This document shows, one piece after another, positions 16,161-24,032 of a stretch of DNA of 64,000 nucleotides. The translations under genes and the position numbers were made by a program. This stretch comes from Roseibium alexandrii DFL-11 (lineage in GTDB: Bacteria; Pseudomonadota; Alphaproteobacteria; Rhizobiales; Stappiaceae), in NCBI RefSeq assembly GCF_000158095.2, contig NZ_CM011002.1, positions 3,009,203 through 3,073,202 on the forward strand. Direction: 5' to 3'. Every line of letters starts with the position of its first letter. The stretch's first letter is position 1. The notes below the pieces were generated by a model, which ran no database searches, had not been told where the DNA came from, and saw only the letters and a list, made by a program, of their open reading frames with translations.

Positions 16161-17624
16161 TCAAGCCGCCGCGACGGCACGCACGAGCTGCGGCGCCAGC
16201 GGTTCGGCCTGTTCAAGGGCGGCATGGCCAACGGCCTCGCCAACCACGATCAAAACCGGTCCATCGATCTCAGCGCGGTTCGACAGGACCGCAAGCTCGG
16301 ACAGATCACCGGCAAACTGACGTTCATCGGGGTGCGCGGCATTCTCGATGACCGCAACAGGGGTGGATGGGGTCATGCCCGCGCCAATGAGACGATCCGC
16401 GACGGACGCTGCAACGGTCCGACCCATGTAGACAGCAACGGTTGCGCCCTTCAGCGCCAGACCTGCCCAATCAGGCAGTGTTTCCGACTTCGCATTATGG
16501 CCTGTGGCAAAAACGAGGTTGGAGGCGACGCCGCGCAACGTCAGCGGGATCTGCGCCGAGGCTGCGGCGGCAAAGGCTGCTGTCACACCGGGAACGATTT
16601 CAAAGCCGATCCCTCCGGCGCGGAGCGCCTCCATTTCTTCTGCTGCCCGGCCGAAGATCATGGGATCCCCGGCTTTCAGACGGACAACCTTGAGGCCTTT
16701 AGATCCGAGCTTCACCAGCAAATCGCAGATTTCGGATTGCGGCACGGAATGGGCGCCCTTGCGCTTACCAACGGAAATCCGTTCGGCATCCCGGCGCCCC
16801 ATCGCCACCACATCAGCTGGAACGAGCGCGTCATGTACGATGACGTCGGCTTCCTGTAGGAGGCGCTGAGCCCGAAGCGTGAGAAGATCCTCAGCTCCAG
16901 GCCCGGCACCCACCAGCCACACAAACCCCGGCTCATCGGCCATGCTATTCAAAAGGCGCTGCGCTTCTGCTCGGGCAACGTCTGCCTTGCCGGCATAAAG
17001 ATTGGTTGCGACCGAACCGGAGAAGAACCGGGCCCAGAAACTCCGGCGCAGATTGCCGTCAGAAATGACTTTTGAAGCCGCATCACGGAAATTCTCGGCA
17101 AGCCTTGCAAGCGCGCCAGTCGACCGCGGCAACATACCTTCGATACGGGCGCGGATATGGCGCGCCAGAACCGGTCCGACGCCGGTAGATGTGATCGCTA
17201 CGGCAATCGGCGCCCGGTTGACGAGTGCGCCAGTGTAAAAATCGCAGATCTCAGGCTTATCGACCGCGTTCGCCGGTACGCCCATGATCCGAGCCGCCTC
17301 AATGACCGCCTTGTCCAGATCCCAGTCTTCCCTTGCGGAGAAGACCATGGCCGCATTGGTCAGATGTCTTGGCTTGAAGTCTTCGGCGATATGGGTCGCG
17401 GAGAACAGATCGACGGCGGATTGCAGTTCGTGATCGATGTCCTGTCCGACCACAACGATATCCGCATTGGTTTCGCCCAGAAGGCGCACCTTGGCAGCAG
17501 CTTCACCGCCATGTCCGACAACGACAACACGCCTACCCGCGACCTTCATGAATGCCGGGAAGACATCCAGCCGGTCTTCCGGCTTCTTGCGTGCTTTTTC
17601 TGTCTGTGATCTGCGGCTTGCCAT
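16161..17624 (-). CDS. cysG: Siroheme synthase, trifunctional CysG (copy 1)
   Basis: The 487-residue protein makes siroheme for sulfite reductase. The N-terminal precorrin-2 dehydrogenase/ferrochelatase domain (about 1-215) opens with VVVVGHGGEAAAKVRLLG and contains NAVDKPEICDFYTGALVNR and ITSTGVGPVLARHIR. The C-terminal uroporphyrinogen-III methyltransferase domain (about 220-480) shows VWLVGAGPGAEDLLTLRA, RLKAGDPMIFGRAAEE and EIVPGVTAAFAAAA. The ATG at 17624 gives a family-typical length. It is first in the cys operon and supplies the siroheme for CysI. A second cysG, only moderately similar, sits in the nitrate operon at 58.2 kb. Confidence 0.93.
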   Translation of the reverse strand: MASRRSQTEKARKKPEDRLDVFPAFMKVAGRRVVVVGHGGEAAAKVRLLGETNADIVVVGQDIDHELQSAVDLFSATHIAEDFKPRHLTNAAMVFSAREDWDLDKAVIEAARIMGVPANAVDKPEICDFYTGALVNRAPIAVAITSTGVGPVLARHIRARIEGMLPRSTGALARLAENFRDAASKVISDGNLRRSFWARFFSGSVATNLYAGKADVARAEAQRLLNSMADEPGFVWLVGAGPGAEDLLTLRAQRLLQEADVIVHDALVPADVVAMGRRDAERISVGKRKGAHSVPQSEICDLLVKLGSKGLKVVRLKAGDPMIFGRAAEEMEALRAGGIGFEIVPGVTAAFAAAASAQIPLTLRGVASNLVFATGHNAKSETLPDWAGLALKGATVAVYMGRTVAASVADRLIGAGMTPSTPVAVIENAAHPDERQFAGDLSELAVLSNRAEIDGPVLIVVGEAVGHAALEQAEPLAPQLVRAVAAA

Positions 17625-18027
17625 CAGCAAGGGTCTCCAATCCCAATTTGATGACCTGAATGTAAGCGGTGGCGGAGAGAAGTGCCGGGTACGGGATTTC
17701 AAAGCCGGAAGAGATTGCGGAATAGATTTTCCTGATTTGCCGCTTCGGCGATGCATGCGTTCATTTGCTGGTCCCTACACGCCGATCGCGGCGAGGGCCT
17801 CTCCTAACCACAGAAAGCTCGACTACCTTTCAAATCCAACGGACACCCGGTCCAATGTGACAAACGGAAATTCCAAAGTCAGGGCTAGGAATTGACACCC
17901 GTTTCGGGCTAACAAATGAGTCGAAAAAACGAGTTATACGGTCAAGTGAGGCTGCCAGTTTCAGCCCGCCGCACTTCCCGGTTTTATTCTCCCAAGACCA
18001 ACCAATCGCCAATCTGTGAGTCACATC
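17625..18027. other. Intergenic region with divergent promoters of the cys operon and the IalB-like gene
   Basis: About 400 bp without a supportable gene. The promoter of the cysG-led operon (minus) and that of the 18028 gene (plus) must lie here. I looked for a SAM-II or cobalamin riboswitch in front of cysG and found no convincing conserved core. Short frames in this stretch have no recognisable protein features. Confidence 0.5.
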
Positions 18028-18522
18028 ATGCGCTTTTCGCTTTCACTTACCGCGGCCCTCACCGTCATGTTTCTTCAGGGAACTCCAGTCCAAGCCCAGC
18101 AGGCTGAACAGGGCGAACTCTGGCAAACAAGATGTGCCGGTGCCTCCCGGTCCGCAGAAGCGTTGACGTGCGAGGCCAGCCAAAGCCTTCGCGTGAAGGA
18201 GAGCGGTCAGTTGCTCTTCAAGGTGGATATAATCTATCCGGGGAACAACGCCGCGCCAGTCTTCCAGATGCAGGCTCCACTCGGGTTTTATCTTCCTGGG
18301 AAGGTGAAGCTGACCGTTGACGGCACGCAGATTGGCGACATGACCATCAGCACATGCGATCAACGTGGCTGCTATATCAGCGCCCCGGCAACCGATGCCA
18401 TGATTGAAGCGATGAAGGCCGGAGCGCAGCTGCAAATCGACTTTGCCGCTTCAGCCAGTCAACGCCAGAAGATCGACGTTCCGCTGACCGGTTTCAGCCG
18501 CGCCATAGCGGCCATTCAGTAA
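18028..18522 (+). CDS. Invasion-associated locus B (IalB) family secreted protein
   Basis: The 164-residue protein has a signal peptide (MRFSLSLTAALTVMFLQGTPVQA, cleavage near residue 23) and an IalB-type beta-rich domain: WQTRCAGA, LTCEASQSL, PLGFYLPGKVKLTVDG and STCDQRGCYISAPATDAMIEAMKAG. Four cysteines probably form two disulfides in the periplasm. IalB was named for Bartonella invasion, but homologues are common in non-pathogenic alphaproteobacteria, so no virulence role is implied. The ATG at 18028 is preferred over a GTG at 18016 because it directly begins the signal peptide. It is monocistronic with a hairpin 14 bp after the stop. Confidence 0.85.
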   Translation: MRFSLSLTAALTVMFLQGTPVQAQQAEQGELWQTRCAGASRSAEALTCEASQSLRVKESGQLLFKVDIIYPGNNAAPVFQMQAPLGFYLPGKVKLTVDGTQIGDMTISTCDQRGCYISAPATDAMIEAMKAGAQLQIDFAASASQRQKIDVPLTGFSRAIAAIQ

Positions 18523-18535
18523 CGGCGACGAATTG

Positions 18536-18572
18536 CGCCCGAGGGCAGGCAAGCCTTTTCGGCCCTCGGGCG
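18536..18572. terminator. Strong hairpin between convergent genes, probable bidirectional terminator
   Basis: CGCCCGAGGGC at 18536-18546 pairs perfectly with GCCCTCGGGCG at 18562-18572 over 11 bp. It lies between the stops of the IalB-like gene and ggt, which converge. There is no T-run on either strand, so termination may be inefficient or factor-assisted. Confidence 0.65.
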
Positions 18573-18585
18573 ATTGGACAGCTGC

Positions 18586-20040
18586 TCAGTCCACTATTAC
18601 TGCGACGCCTTCCCGCCGGCGATCACCAATGCCTTCAAACTCGCCACTACCAGTTTTTTGAACCGCATGCACGCCGCCGAAGAACATGTTCGGCTCCGCC
18701 CAAATGCGGTGATCTGAAAACGCGTTGATCAGGTCTGCCAGATGATGCTGTTCCAATCCAGCTTCTACATCCAGGTGACCGTTCTCGACATGAAGACGTG
18801 GCATTTGGACAACCTCGGGCAGGGGTACGCCACCAAAACTCAGCCGCGCCACGGCCTGGAAAACTGCCGACCTGATGCGGCTGGAGCCGCCCGAGCCCAG
18901 CGCAATCAATCGCCCATCCGACGTCTCCAGCAGAGTAGGGCACATCATGGAGGCTGGGCGGGTATTCACCGGCCAACCAGCGGAACCACCTGGATTTACA
19001 TCCTCCTCGCCCAGGATATTGTTCAGCATGAAGCCGAACCCGTTGACGATCTCGCCGCTGCCAGTCCCGTTGGAGACCGTGACAGAACACGCATTCCCGT
19101 CTGCATCGACAGCCGAAATATGTGTGGTTCCGTTTTGGCGCAGAGGATGTTTCAAGAGTGCGCTGAGATCACCGCGCGCTGAAAGGCGCGCCTCATCTGC
19201 AGCGTTCAAAGCGGCTGCCAAGGACACCGGCTTACAGTCGCCGAGATGTTGAAGAGCATACTGAATCAAAGTTCCGCTGGCAGCTGGACGCGGGTTTAAA
19301 AACACGCGCGCTTCGCCCACGCTCAAAGAGAGCGGCTCCCGCTCTTCAACCCGGTAAGCCGATAGATCTGCCTCGGAAAGATGGCCGTTTGCCGCTTGTT
19401 CTTCCAGCAGCGCCCCGGCTATTTCGCTGTCGCGCCAGCTGGTTTGGCCTAGAACCCGAAACGTCTCGGCAAGCCCGGGATTGACGAAGGTTTCGCCTGC
19501 ACCTCGCAGCTGACCTACAGGCGCAAACAAGTTCCGGGAAGCTTCTGTTGCCATCAGGATTGGCGCAACAACGGTGGACAGGTACGCTTGGTACCCGGTC
19601 AGTTTGAAGCCGGAAGAGGCCGCCTCAATAGCCGGTGCAAAATGATCTTGAAGCGTGAGGCGCGCGCCTCGTTTTGATAGGGCGTCCAGCCCATCCAAAA
19701 ATCCGGGCGTGGCCACCGTGGCCGGACCAATATGGAAGATCTGTTTGGTCGGTCCGAAATCTGCTTCGATGGTTTGAAATCCATCCTCAGCGTTGCCGCG
19801 TTTTTCAAGTGGCGTTTGCGTGAAGAAATCGAGGAGCTGTGTTTTTCCGGTGTTCCCGTCCCGGATCATGGCAAATCCGCCACCACCGGGAGATGCGAGA
19901 ACCGGTTCGCAAACACAAGCCATGGCCAAGGCGGCTATGGCGGCATCAACGGCATTACCCCCTTCGCGCAGCATCTCTGCACCGGCTTTAGCTGTGAGAT
20001 TGTGACCGGCGGCAACTGCGCCCGTTTGTGATTTTCCCAT
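18586..20040 (-). CDS. ggt: Gamma-glutamyltransferase family protein (apparently cytoplasmic)
   Basis: The 484-residue protein is an Ntn-hydrolase of the gamma-glutamyltransferase family. The N-terminal region has AAGHNLTAKAGAEMLREGGNA and EPVLASPGGGGFAMI. The self-processing/nucleophile threonine is in TTHISAVDADGNACSVTVS near residues 312-328, followed by NGFGFMLNNIL. It lacks the signal peptide typical of periplasmic GGT and starts right at the domain edge (MGKSQTGAVAAGHN), so it probably acts in the cytoplasm. Besides glutathione it could hydrolyse gamma-glutamyl amines, but no partner gene is adjacent. It is shorter than classic GGT (about 570-580), mainly at the N terminus. Confidence 0.82.
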   Translation of the reverse strand: MGKSQTGAVAAGHNLTAKAGAEMLREGGNAVDAAIAALAMACVCEPVLASPGGGGFAMIRDGNTGKTQLLDFFTQTPLEKRGNAEDGFQTIEADFGPTKQIFHIGPATVATPGFLDGLDALSKRGARLTLQDHFAPAIEAASSGFKLTGYQAYLSTVVAPILMATEASRNLFAPVGQLRGAGETFVNPGLAETFRVLGQTSWRDSEIAGALLEEQAANGHLSEADLSAYRVEEREPLSLSVGEARVFLNPRPAASGTLIQYALQHLGDCKPVSLAAALNAADEARLSARGDLSALLKHPLRQNGTTHISAVDADGNACSVTVSNGTGSGEIVNGFGFMLNNILGEEDVNPGGSAGWPVNTRPASMMCPTLLETSDGRLIALGSGGSSRIRSAVFQAVARLSFGGVPLPEVVQMPRLHVENGHLDVEAGLEQHHLADLINAFSDHRIWAEPNMFFGGVHAVQKTGSGEFEGIGDRRREGVAVIVD

Positions 20041-20172
20041 GTGATGGTCAAATCATGCGTTCGAAGGCAACGCAAGGGGGCCTTCGGCTAAAGCATGGCT
20101 GCAAAATGCCATAGCAGAAACACAACAAGCCGGCGCTTGGCAGGCTTGTTCAGTTCAATTGAGGTGTTTGAC

Positions 20173-21339
20173 TTATTTCATCGACTGAAGGATCGAAACA
20201 TAGTTGGCGACAGCTGCGCCGCCCATGTTGAAGATCCCGCCAAGTTCCGCGTTTTTTACCTGGATATCGCCCGCCGTCCCGGTCAGCTGCATGGCCGTTA
20301 GAACGTGCATGGAAACGCCGGTTGCGCCAATCGGGTGACCTTTGGCCTTCAGACCGCCAGACGGATTGACAGGCAACTTGCCATCCATTTCGGTCCAGCC
20401 TTCGAGAACAGCCCGTGAGCCCTCACCCTCTTTGGTCAGTCCCATCGCCTCGTATTCGATCAACTCGGCTATGGTGAAGCAGTCGTGTGTCTCGACAAAT
20501 GAAAGATCGTCGATGGCAAGGTTCGCATCCCCGAGTGCTTGGCCCCAAGCTTTTGAACAACCTTCAAATTTCAGGATGTCGCGTTTCGACATCGGCAGGA
20601 AGTCCTGCACATGCGCCAGACCGCGGAAGGCAACGGCCTTTTGCATACCAAGCGCTGTCGCCGGGTCTGTCAGGACCATGGCCGCAGCGCCATCTGAGAC
20701 GAGCGAACAGTCGGTGCGCTTCAGCGGACCTGCCACAAACGGGTTTTTCTCGCTCTCATCCCGGCAGAACTCATATCCCAAATCCTTGCGCATCTGCGCA
20801 TAAGGGTTGCCCACACCGTTCTTGTGGTTCTTGGCAGCAATCTTTGCCAAAGCATCGGACTGATCGCCGTATTTCTGAAAATAGGAATCCGCGATCTTGC
20901 CGAAAACTCCCGCAAATCCTGCCGGTGTGTCGCCATCCTCTTTCAAGTAAGACGCCTTTAGCAGGTTCTTGCCGATCTCCGGCCCCGGGGTGGTCGTCAT
21001 TTGCTCCACACCGACAACGAGTACAAATCGTGCTGCGCCGGACGACACCGCGCGGACGCCCTGATGAACGGCGGCAGACCCGGTCGCACATGCGTTCTCG
21101 ACCCGAGTTGCCGGAGTGAACCGGAGCGCTGGATTGGCCTGCAGCACAAGCGCGGCGGTAAAATCCTGCGCCGAAAATCCAGCGTTGAAGTGACCGAGAA
21201 CAATCTCGTCGACATCTTCAGGAGAAATGCCCGCATCGTGAATGGCGTCTGTCGCCGCTTTCACGATCATGCTTTCAACTGTTTCGTCAGAGTGTTTCCC
21301 GAAAGGCAGATGCGCCCACCCAACCATCGCAGCAGTCAT
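20173..21339 (-). CDS. Thiolase family protein (acetyl-CoA acetyltransferase-like)
   Basis: The 388-residue protein has thiolase-superfamily features: nucleophile cysteine in VENACATGSAAVHQGVRAV near residue 83, GHFNAGFSAQDF, NPSGGLKAKGHPIGATGVSMH near 330-350 with the catalytic histidine, and HDCFTIAELIEYEAMGL. The GxCxG motif near the C terminus of classic degradative thiolases is replaced by GGIFNMGGAAVANY, so it belongs to the SCP2/non-canonical thiolase group, often annotated acetyl-CoA acetyltransferase. The ATG at 21339 has GAGGAA 10 nt upstream. No fatty-acid oxidation genes are adjacent, so the substrate is unknown. Confidence 0.82.
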   Translation of the reverse strand: MTAAMVGWAHLPFGKHSDETVESMIVKAATDAIHDAGISPEDVDEIVLGHFNAGFSAQDFTAALVLQANPALRFTPATRVENACATGSAAVHQGVRAVSSGAARFVLVVGVEQMTTTPGPEIGKNLLKASYLKEDGDTPAGFAGVFGKIADSYFQKYGDQSDALAKIAAKNHKNGVGNPYAQMRKDLGYEFCRDESEKNPFVAGPLKRTDCSLVSDGAAAMVLTDPATALGMQKAVAFRGLAHVQDFLPMSKRDILKFEGCSKAWGQALGDANLAIDDLSFVETHDCFTIAELIEYEAMGLTKEGEGSRAVLEGWTEMDGKLPVNPSGGLKAKGHPIGATGVSMHVLTAMQLTGTAGDIQVKNAELGGIFNMGGAAVANYVSILQSMK

Positions 21340-21473
21340 GACATTTCCTCCAAACCCGAAAGCTCTGCACAGTCCCGTTAGGCAATTCATATTCCAAACT
21401 GCACCAATAAGCCGACTGCGCCTTTCAATTTGACCTTACACTCCCAGCTTCGATGTTGCTTTGCAAGAAGAAA

Positions 21474-21501
21474 TTGACCTAAACGTCATTCAAATTATTT
21501 T
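21474..21501 (+). promoter_or_regulatory. Candidate promoter for the small RNA locus
   Basis: TTGACC at 21474-21479 and TATTTT at 21496-21501 are spaced 16 bp apart in an AT-rich stretch, a reasonable housekeeping promoter. No protein-coding start follows it before the terminator at 21684-21708. Confidence 0.4.
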
Positions 21502-21507
21502 TCATGA

Positions 21508-21708
21508 TTTAATTCAGCTATTTATTGTAAATTCAAAATCCCGATACGGAGAGTTTCAATCTGCTTTACCCGCAGGATGCCAAAGCCGCATCTGTCGGGT
21601 CATTTGTTTGTCACAGAGGATGAGTATCTAGGAAGTTGTTTAGAGCAAACGACTGTTTTGGTCCTTTTTTGATTTGATTTTTGGCCCCGACTTGCGGGGC
21701 TATTTTTT
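21508..21708 (+). ncRNA. Candidate small RNA with three stem-loops and an intrinsic terminator
   Basis: Between a thiolase and a glycosyltransferase gene lie about 500 bp without a credible ORF. They contain, in order, a promoter-like pair, a long hairpin (arms about 21568-21580 and 21588-21600, ACCCG...CGGGT ends with ATGC/GCAT inside), and a second hairpin (AGTTGTTT near 21633 with AAACGACT near 21646). A GC stem GCCCCG (21684-21689) with CGGGGC (21695-21700) follows and ends in TATTTTTTT. A terminator without an upstream gene, preceded by structured sequence, is the usual mark of a trans-encoded sRNA or a long leader. I do not recognise a known alphaproteobacterial family. The 5' end is a guess. 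Confidence 0.45.
21684..21708 (+). terminator. Intrinsic terminator upstream of the glycosyltransferase gene
   Basis: GCCCCG (21684-21689) and CGGGGC (21695-21700) form a 6-bp GC stem with a 5-nt loop, followed by TATTTTTTT. It lies 155 bp before the next start codon and has no protein gene upstream on the plus strand. Confidence 0.75.
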
Positions 21709-21863
21709 TGCAGCCACGAATGTAGTGCCCTTACATCTTAAGTATCCAATTGCAGCGTTTTGAAAGAGCATGCCTTGTTGCCTCTTCAAAATCCATTCGG
21801 GCACAGCTAAAACAGCGCGCCGGATGTGTTCCGGATTGCAGGCGCAACGACTCCGGATATCCA

Positions 21864-22652
21864 ATGACCCAACGCCTTCCATTGTCAGCATTCATCATCG
21901 CAAAAAATGAAGCTGATCGGATCCCGGCTGCAATCAAAAGCGTTGTCGGCTGGGTCGATGAAGTCATCGTGATAGACAGCGGCTCGGAAGATGAGACGGT
22001 CGCGGTTGCCGAGTCCCTTGGTGCAAGGGTCGTTTTCAATGAGTGGCCGGGCTATGGCCTACAAAAACGCTTCGGCGAAGACCAATGCCGCAACGATTGG
22101 CTCCTCAACTTGGACGCTGATGAGGAAATCACCCCGGCGCTTGCGGCCGAGATCAAAACAAAATTCGATGACCAGAGCTACATGGCTTCAGATGCCTGGC
22201 GGATTATGATCCGGGATACGTTTCCGCATGAAACAGAACCAGCGTCTTGGGCCTACGGCTACAACCAAATCCGGCTTTATGACCGCCGTAAGGGACGCTT
22301 CTCGGCCTCTACCGTTCACGACACCGTCCGGCCGCAGGAAGGTGCGACCTTAGGCGACCTTAAAGGCATCATGGCCCACCGGTCCGACAGGTCTCTTGAA
22401 TTCAGCGTCGGCAAATACAACCGCTATTCGGATATGCAGGTTCAGGATATGCTGGACCGAGGCCGGAAAATACCGAAATACCGGCTCTTGACCGAATTTC
22501 CGGTCAGCTTCTTCAAAGGTTATTTTGTCCGGAAATACCGCAAATACGGCTGGTGGGGCTTCATTCTGGCAATGAACTATGCGCACGGACGTTTTCTACG
22601 TGTCGCCAAAGCCTATGAAGCCGAGCTGTTGAGAAAGACCGGCCGAAAGTAG
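21864..22652 (+). CDS. Family 2 glycosyltransferase, WaaE/KdtX-like (LPS core)
   Basis: The 262-residue protein has the GT-A fold start SAFIIAKNEADRIPAAIKSVVGW and the region DEVIVIDSGSEDETVAVAESLGARVV. The metal-binding DxD is in LLNLDADEEIT near residue 88. The C-terminal half (YNQIRLYDRRKGRF, FFKGYFVRKYRKYGWWGF) matches WaaE-type lipopolysaccharide core beta-1,4-glucosyltransferases that act at the cytoplasmic face of the inner membrane. The ATG at 21864 starts exactly at the domain; the longer frame is not supported. It converges with the HD-GYP gene with only 2 bp between stops. The acceptor sugar is not predictable. Confidence 0.85.
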   Translation: MTQRLPLSAFIIAKNEADRIPAAIKSVVGWVDEVIVIDSGSEDETVAVAESLGARVVFNEWPGYGLQKRFGEDQCRNDWLLNLDADEEITPALAAEIKTKFDDQSYMASDAWRIMIRDTFPHETEPASWAYGYNQIRLYDRRKGRFSASTVHDTVRPQEGATLGDLKGIMAHRSDRSLEFSVGKYNRYSDMQVQDMLDRGRKIPKYRLLTEFPVSFFKGYFVRKYRKYGWWGFILAMNYAHGRFLRVAKAYEAELLRKTGRK

Positions 22653-22654
22653 CT

Positions 22655-23845
22655 TCAAGCGGTTTCGTTAAGAACCGGTTCGGCTGCTTTGGATCGCCTC
22701 ACACGAATCGGCTGCCGCACACCAGACGTTTTGTTGAAGTGTTCTAACCGCCGGATCATCGTCGGGGTGAGCAAATGACCGCGGGCCAAAACCAACTCAA
22801 AAGATGTTTCAGTCCGCACATCATCCACAAGGACATCCCCGGGCCGCAGTGAACGGATGTAGCAATGCTGGAAGAGAGTTTTCTGTTCCGCAGGCTTTTC
22901 TTTCAAAAGGATCTCTTTGGCCAACTCCAAAAGCCGGGGGTCATATTGCCGCCAGTTGATCATCAACGCGTCAAAAGCTGCAGCATCCGGTCCCCCTTCG
23001 GGGGATGCATACCACAAGTCGGTGAGCAGCTTCAGGATCCTGGACACCAGCGGGATCTTGTCGCCCTCTGGCCCGTTTTCCGGAAACCCGGAGCCGTCGT
23101 AGCCGCAGGCTGATAAATAAAGGTAATCGGCCACACGCTCGAGCTGCGGGATATTTTGCAGAAGATCGCGCGTCTGTTCCGGAGCTTTGGCCAGAATCGA
23201 CCGTTCCTCATCGCTAAGGTTACGGGCTGCCCGGTACCGGGACAGGATCTCCTTGGGCAACATGGCCTCACCAAGCGGCGACAGCATCACGGCCATTTCC
23301 AATTCCCAGGTCTTTTTAAGCCCGATCTCCCTGGCAAGCCGGACTGCCTGCTGGCGAATGATCGGGGTCCGTCGAAACGCTTCCGGGTGGAACACGGACA
23401 GCATTTCGATCAGCATCTTGACTGACCCTGATAAGGTGCGTTCGAGCAGAGCGCGTTCTTTTGCCAATTGCCGATGATGCGAGAGACCAGCCTCAAGTGC
23501 AGAGATGATTTCAGCTCTCTGACAGGGTTTTTCAAGATACATGAACGCGTGGCCCTCGTTGAGAGCCTTCTTGATGACGTCCTTCGATCCCTCACGTGTG
23601 AGCATGATACGGGCCGCTTGCGGCGCCACGACTGCGCATTCACTTAAAAAAGCAACGCCATCGTACTCAGGGATATTATAACAAGAAAAGACAACCGCTG
23701 CTGCAGGATGCTTTTTAAGAAACTCAATCGCAGCTTCGGCGTCTGAAAAACAAGAAAGCGCGTGATGCTCTGAGAACAGTTTTGTCATGGCCGATTGCAC
23801 TGAGACATCGGGATCCACGACGACAATTATCTCTTCTCGTTTCAT
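22655..23845 (-). CDS. Degenerate receiver/HD-GYP two-domain protein (RpfG-like)
   Basis: The 396-residue protein has a receiver-like domain (about 5-125) and an HD-GYP-like domain (about 140-330) plus the usual C-terminal extension (SLRPGDVLVDDVRTETSFELVLARGHLLT). The receiver keeps the acidic pair DPD at 11-13 and the lysine in EKPCQ, but the phosphoacceptor aspartate position holds cysteine (FSCYNIPEYDG, Cys55). In the HD-GYP part the metal-binding HD step reads MLSPLGEAMLP instead of a LHDIGK-type motif, while GYDGSGFPENG is kept. It therefore looks catalytically inactive for c-di-GMP hydrolysis and unresponsive to phosphorylation, perhaps acting as a binding or adaptor protein. It is divergent from the flavoprotein gene at 24.0 kb. 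Confidence 0.8.
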   Translation of the reverse strand: MKREEIIVVVDPDVSVQSAMTKLFSEHHALSCFSDAEAAIEFLKKHPAAAVVFSCYNIPEYDGVAFLSECAVVAPQAARIMLTREGSKDVIKKALNEGHAFMYLEKPCQRAEIISALEAGLSHHRQLAKERALLERTLSGSVKMLIEMLSVFHPEAFRRTPIIRQQAVRLAREIGLKKTWELEMAVMLSPLGEAMLPKEILSRYRAARNLSDEERSILAKAPEQTRDLLQNIPQLERVADYLYLSACGYDGSGFPENGPEGDKIPLVSRILKLLTDLWYASPEGGPDAAAFDALMINWRQYDPRLLELAKEILLKEKPAEQKTLFQHCYIRSLRPGDVLVDDVRTETSFELVLARGHLLTPTMIRRLEHFNKTSGVRQPIRVRRSKAAEPVLNETA

Positions 23846-24032
23846 CACCAAGTGCGCTCTCCTAGTGCCTAAACAAATACCTCGACTCACAAAAGAACCT
23901 GTTCGTTCCCGAAAGCATTTCACAAGACAAATAATAAATTCTTGAGATTGAACACCGAATTCAACTTTTACAACTTGAGCCTTCATCAATCGGTTCTGGT
24001 TTTTGGAAATACATTCGGATTATAAGGCCCGC

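Noticed and set aside
15813..16859. Plus-strand frame of about 350 codons across DUF2849 and cysG
   Set aside because: Antisense to two well-supported genes, with no family features.
17625..18027. Possible riboswitch upstream of the first cysG
   Set aside because: I compared it by eye with SAM-II and cobalamin cores and saw no conserved core or matching stems.
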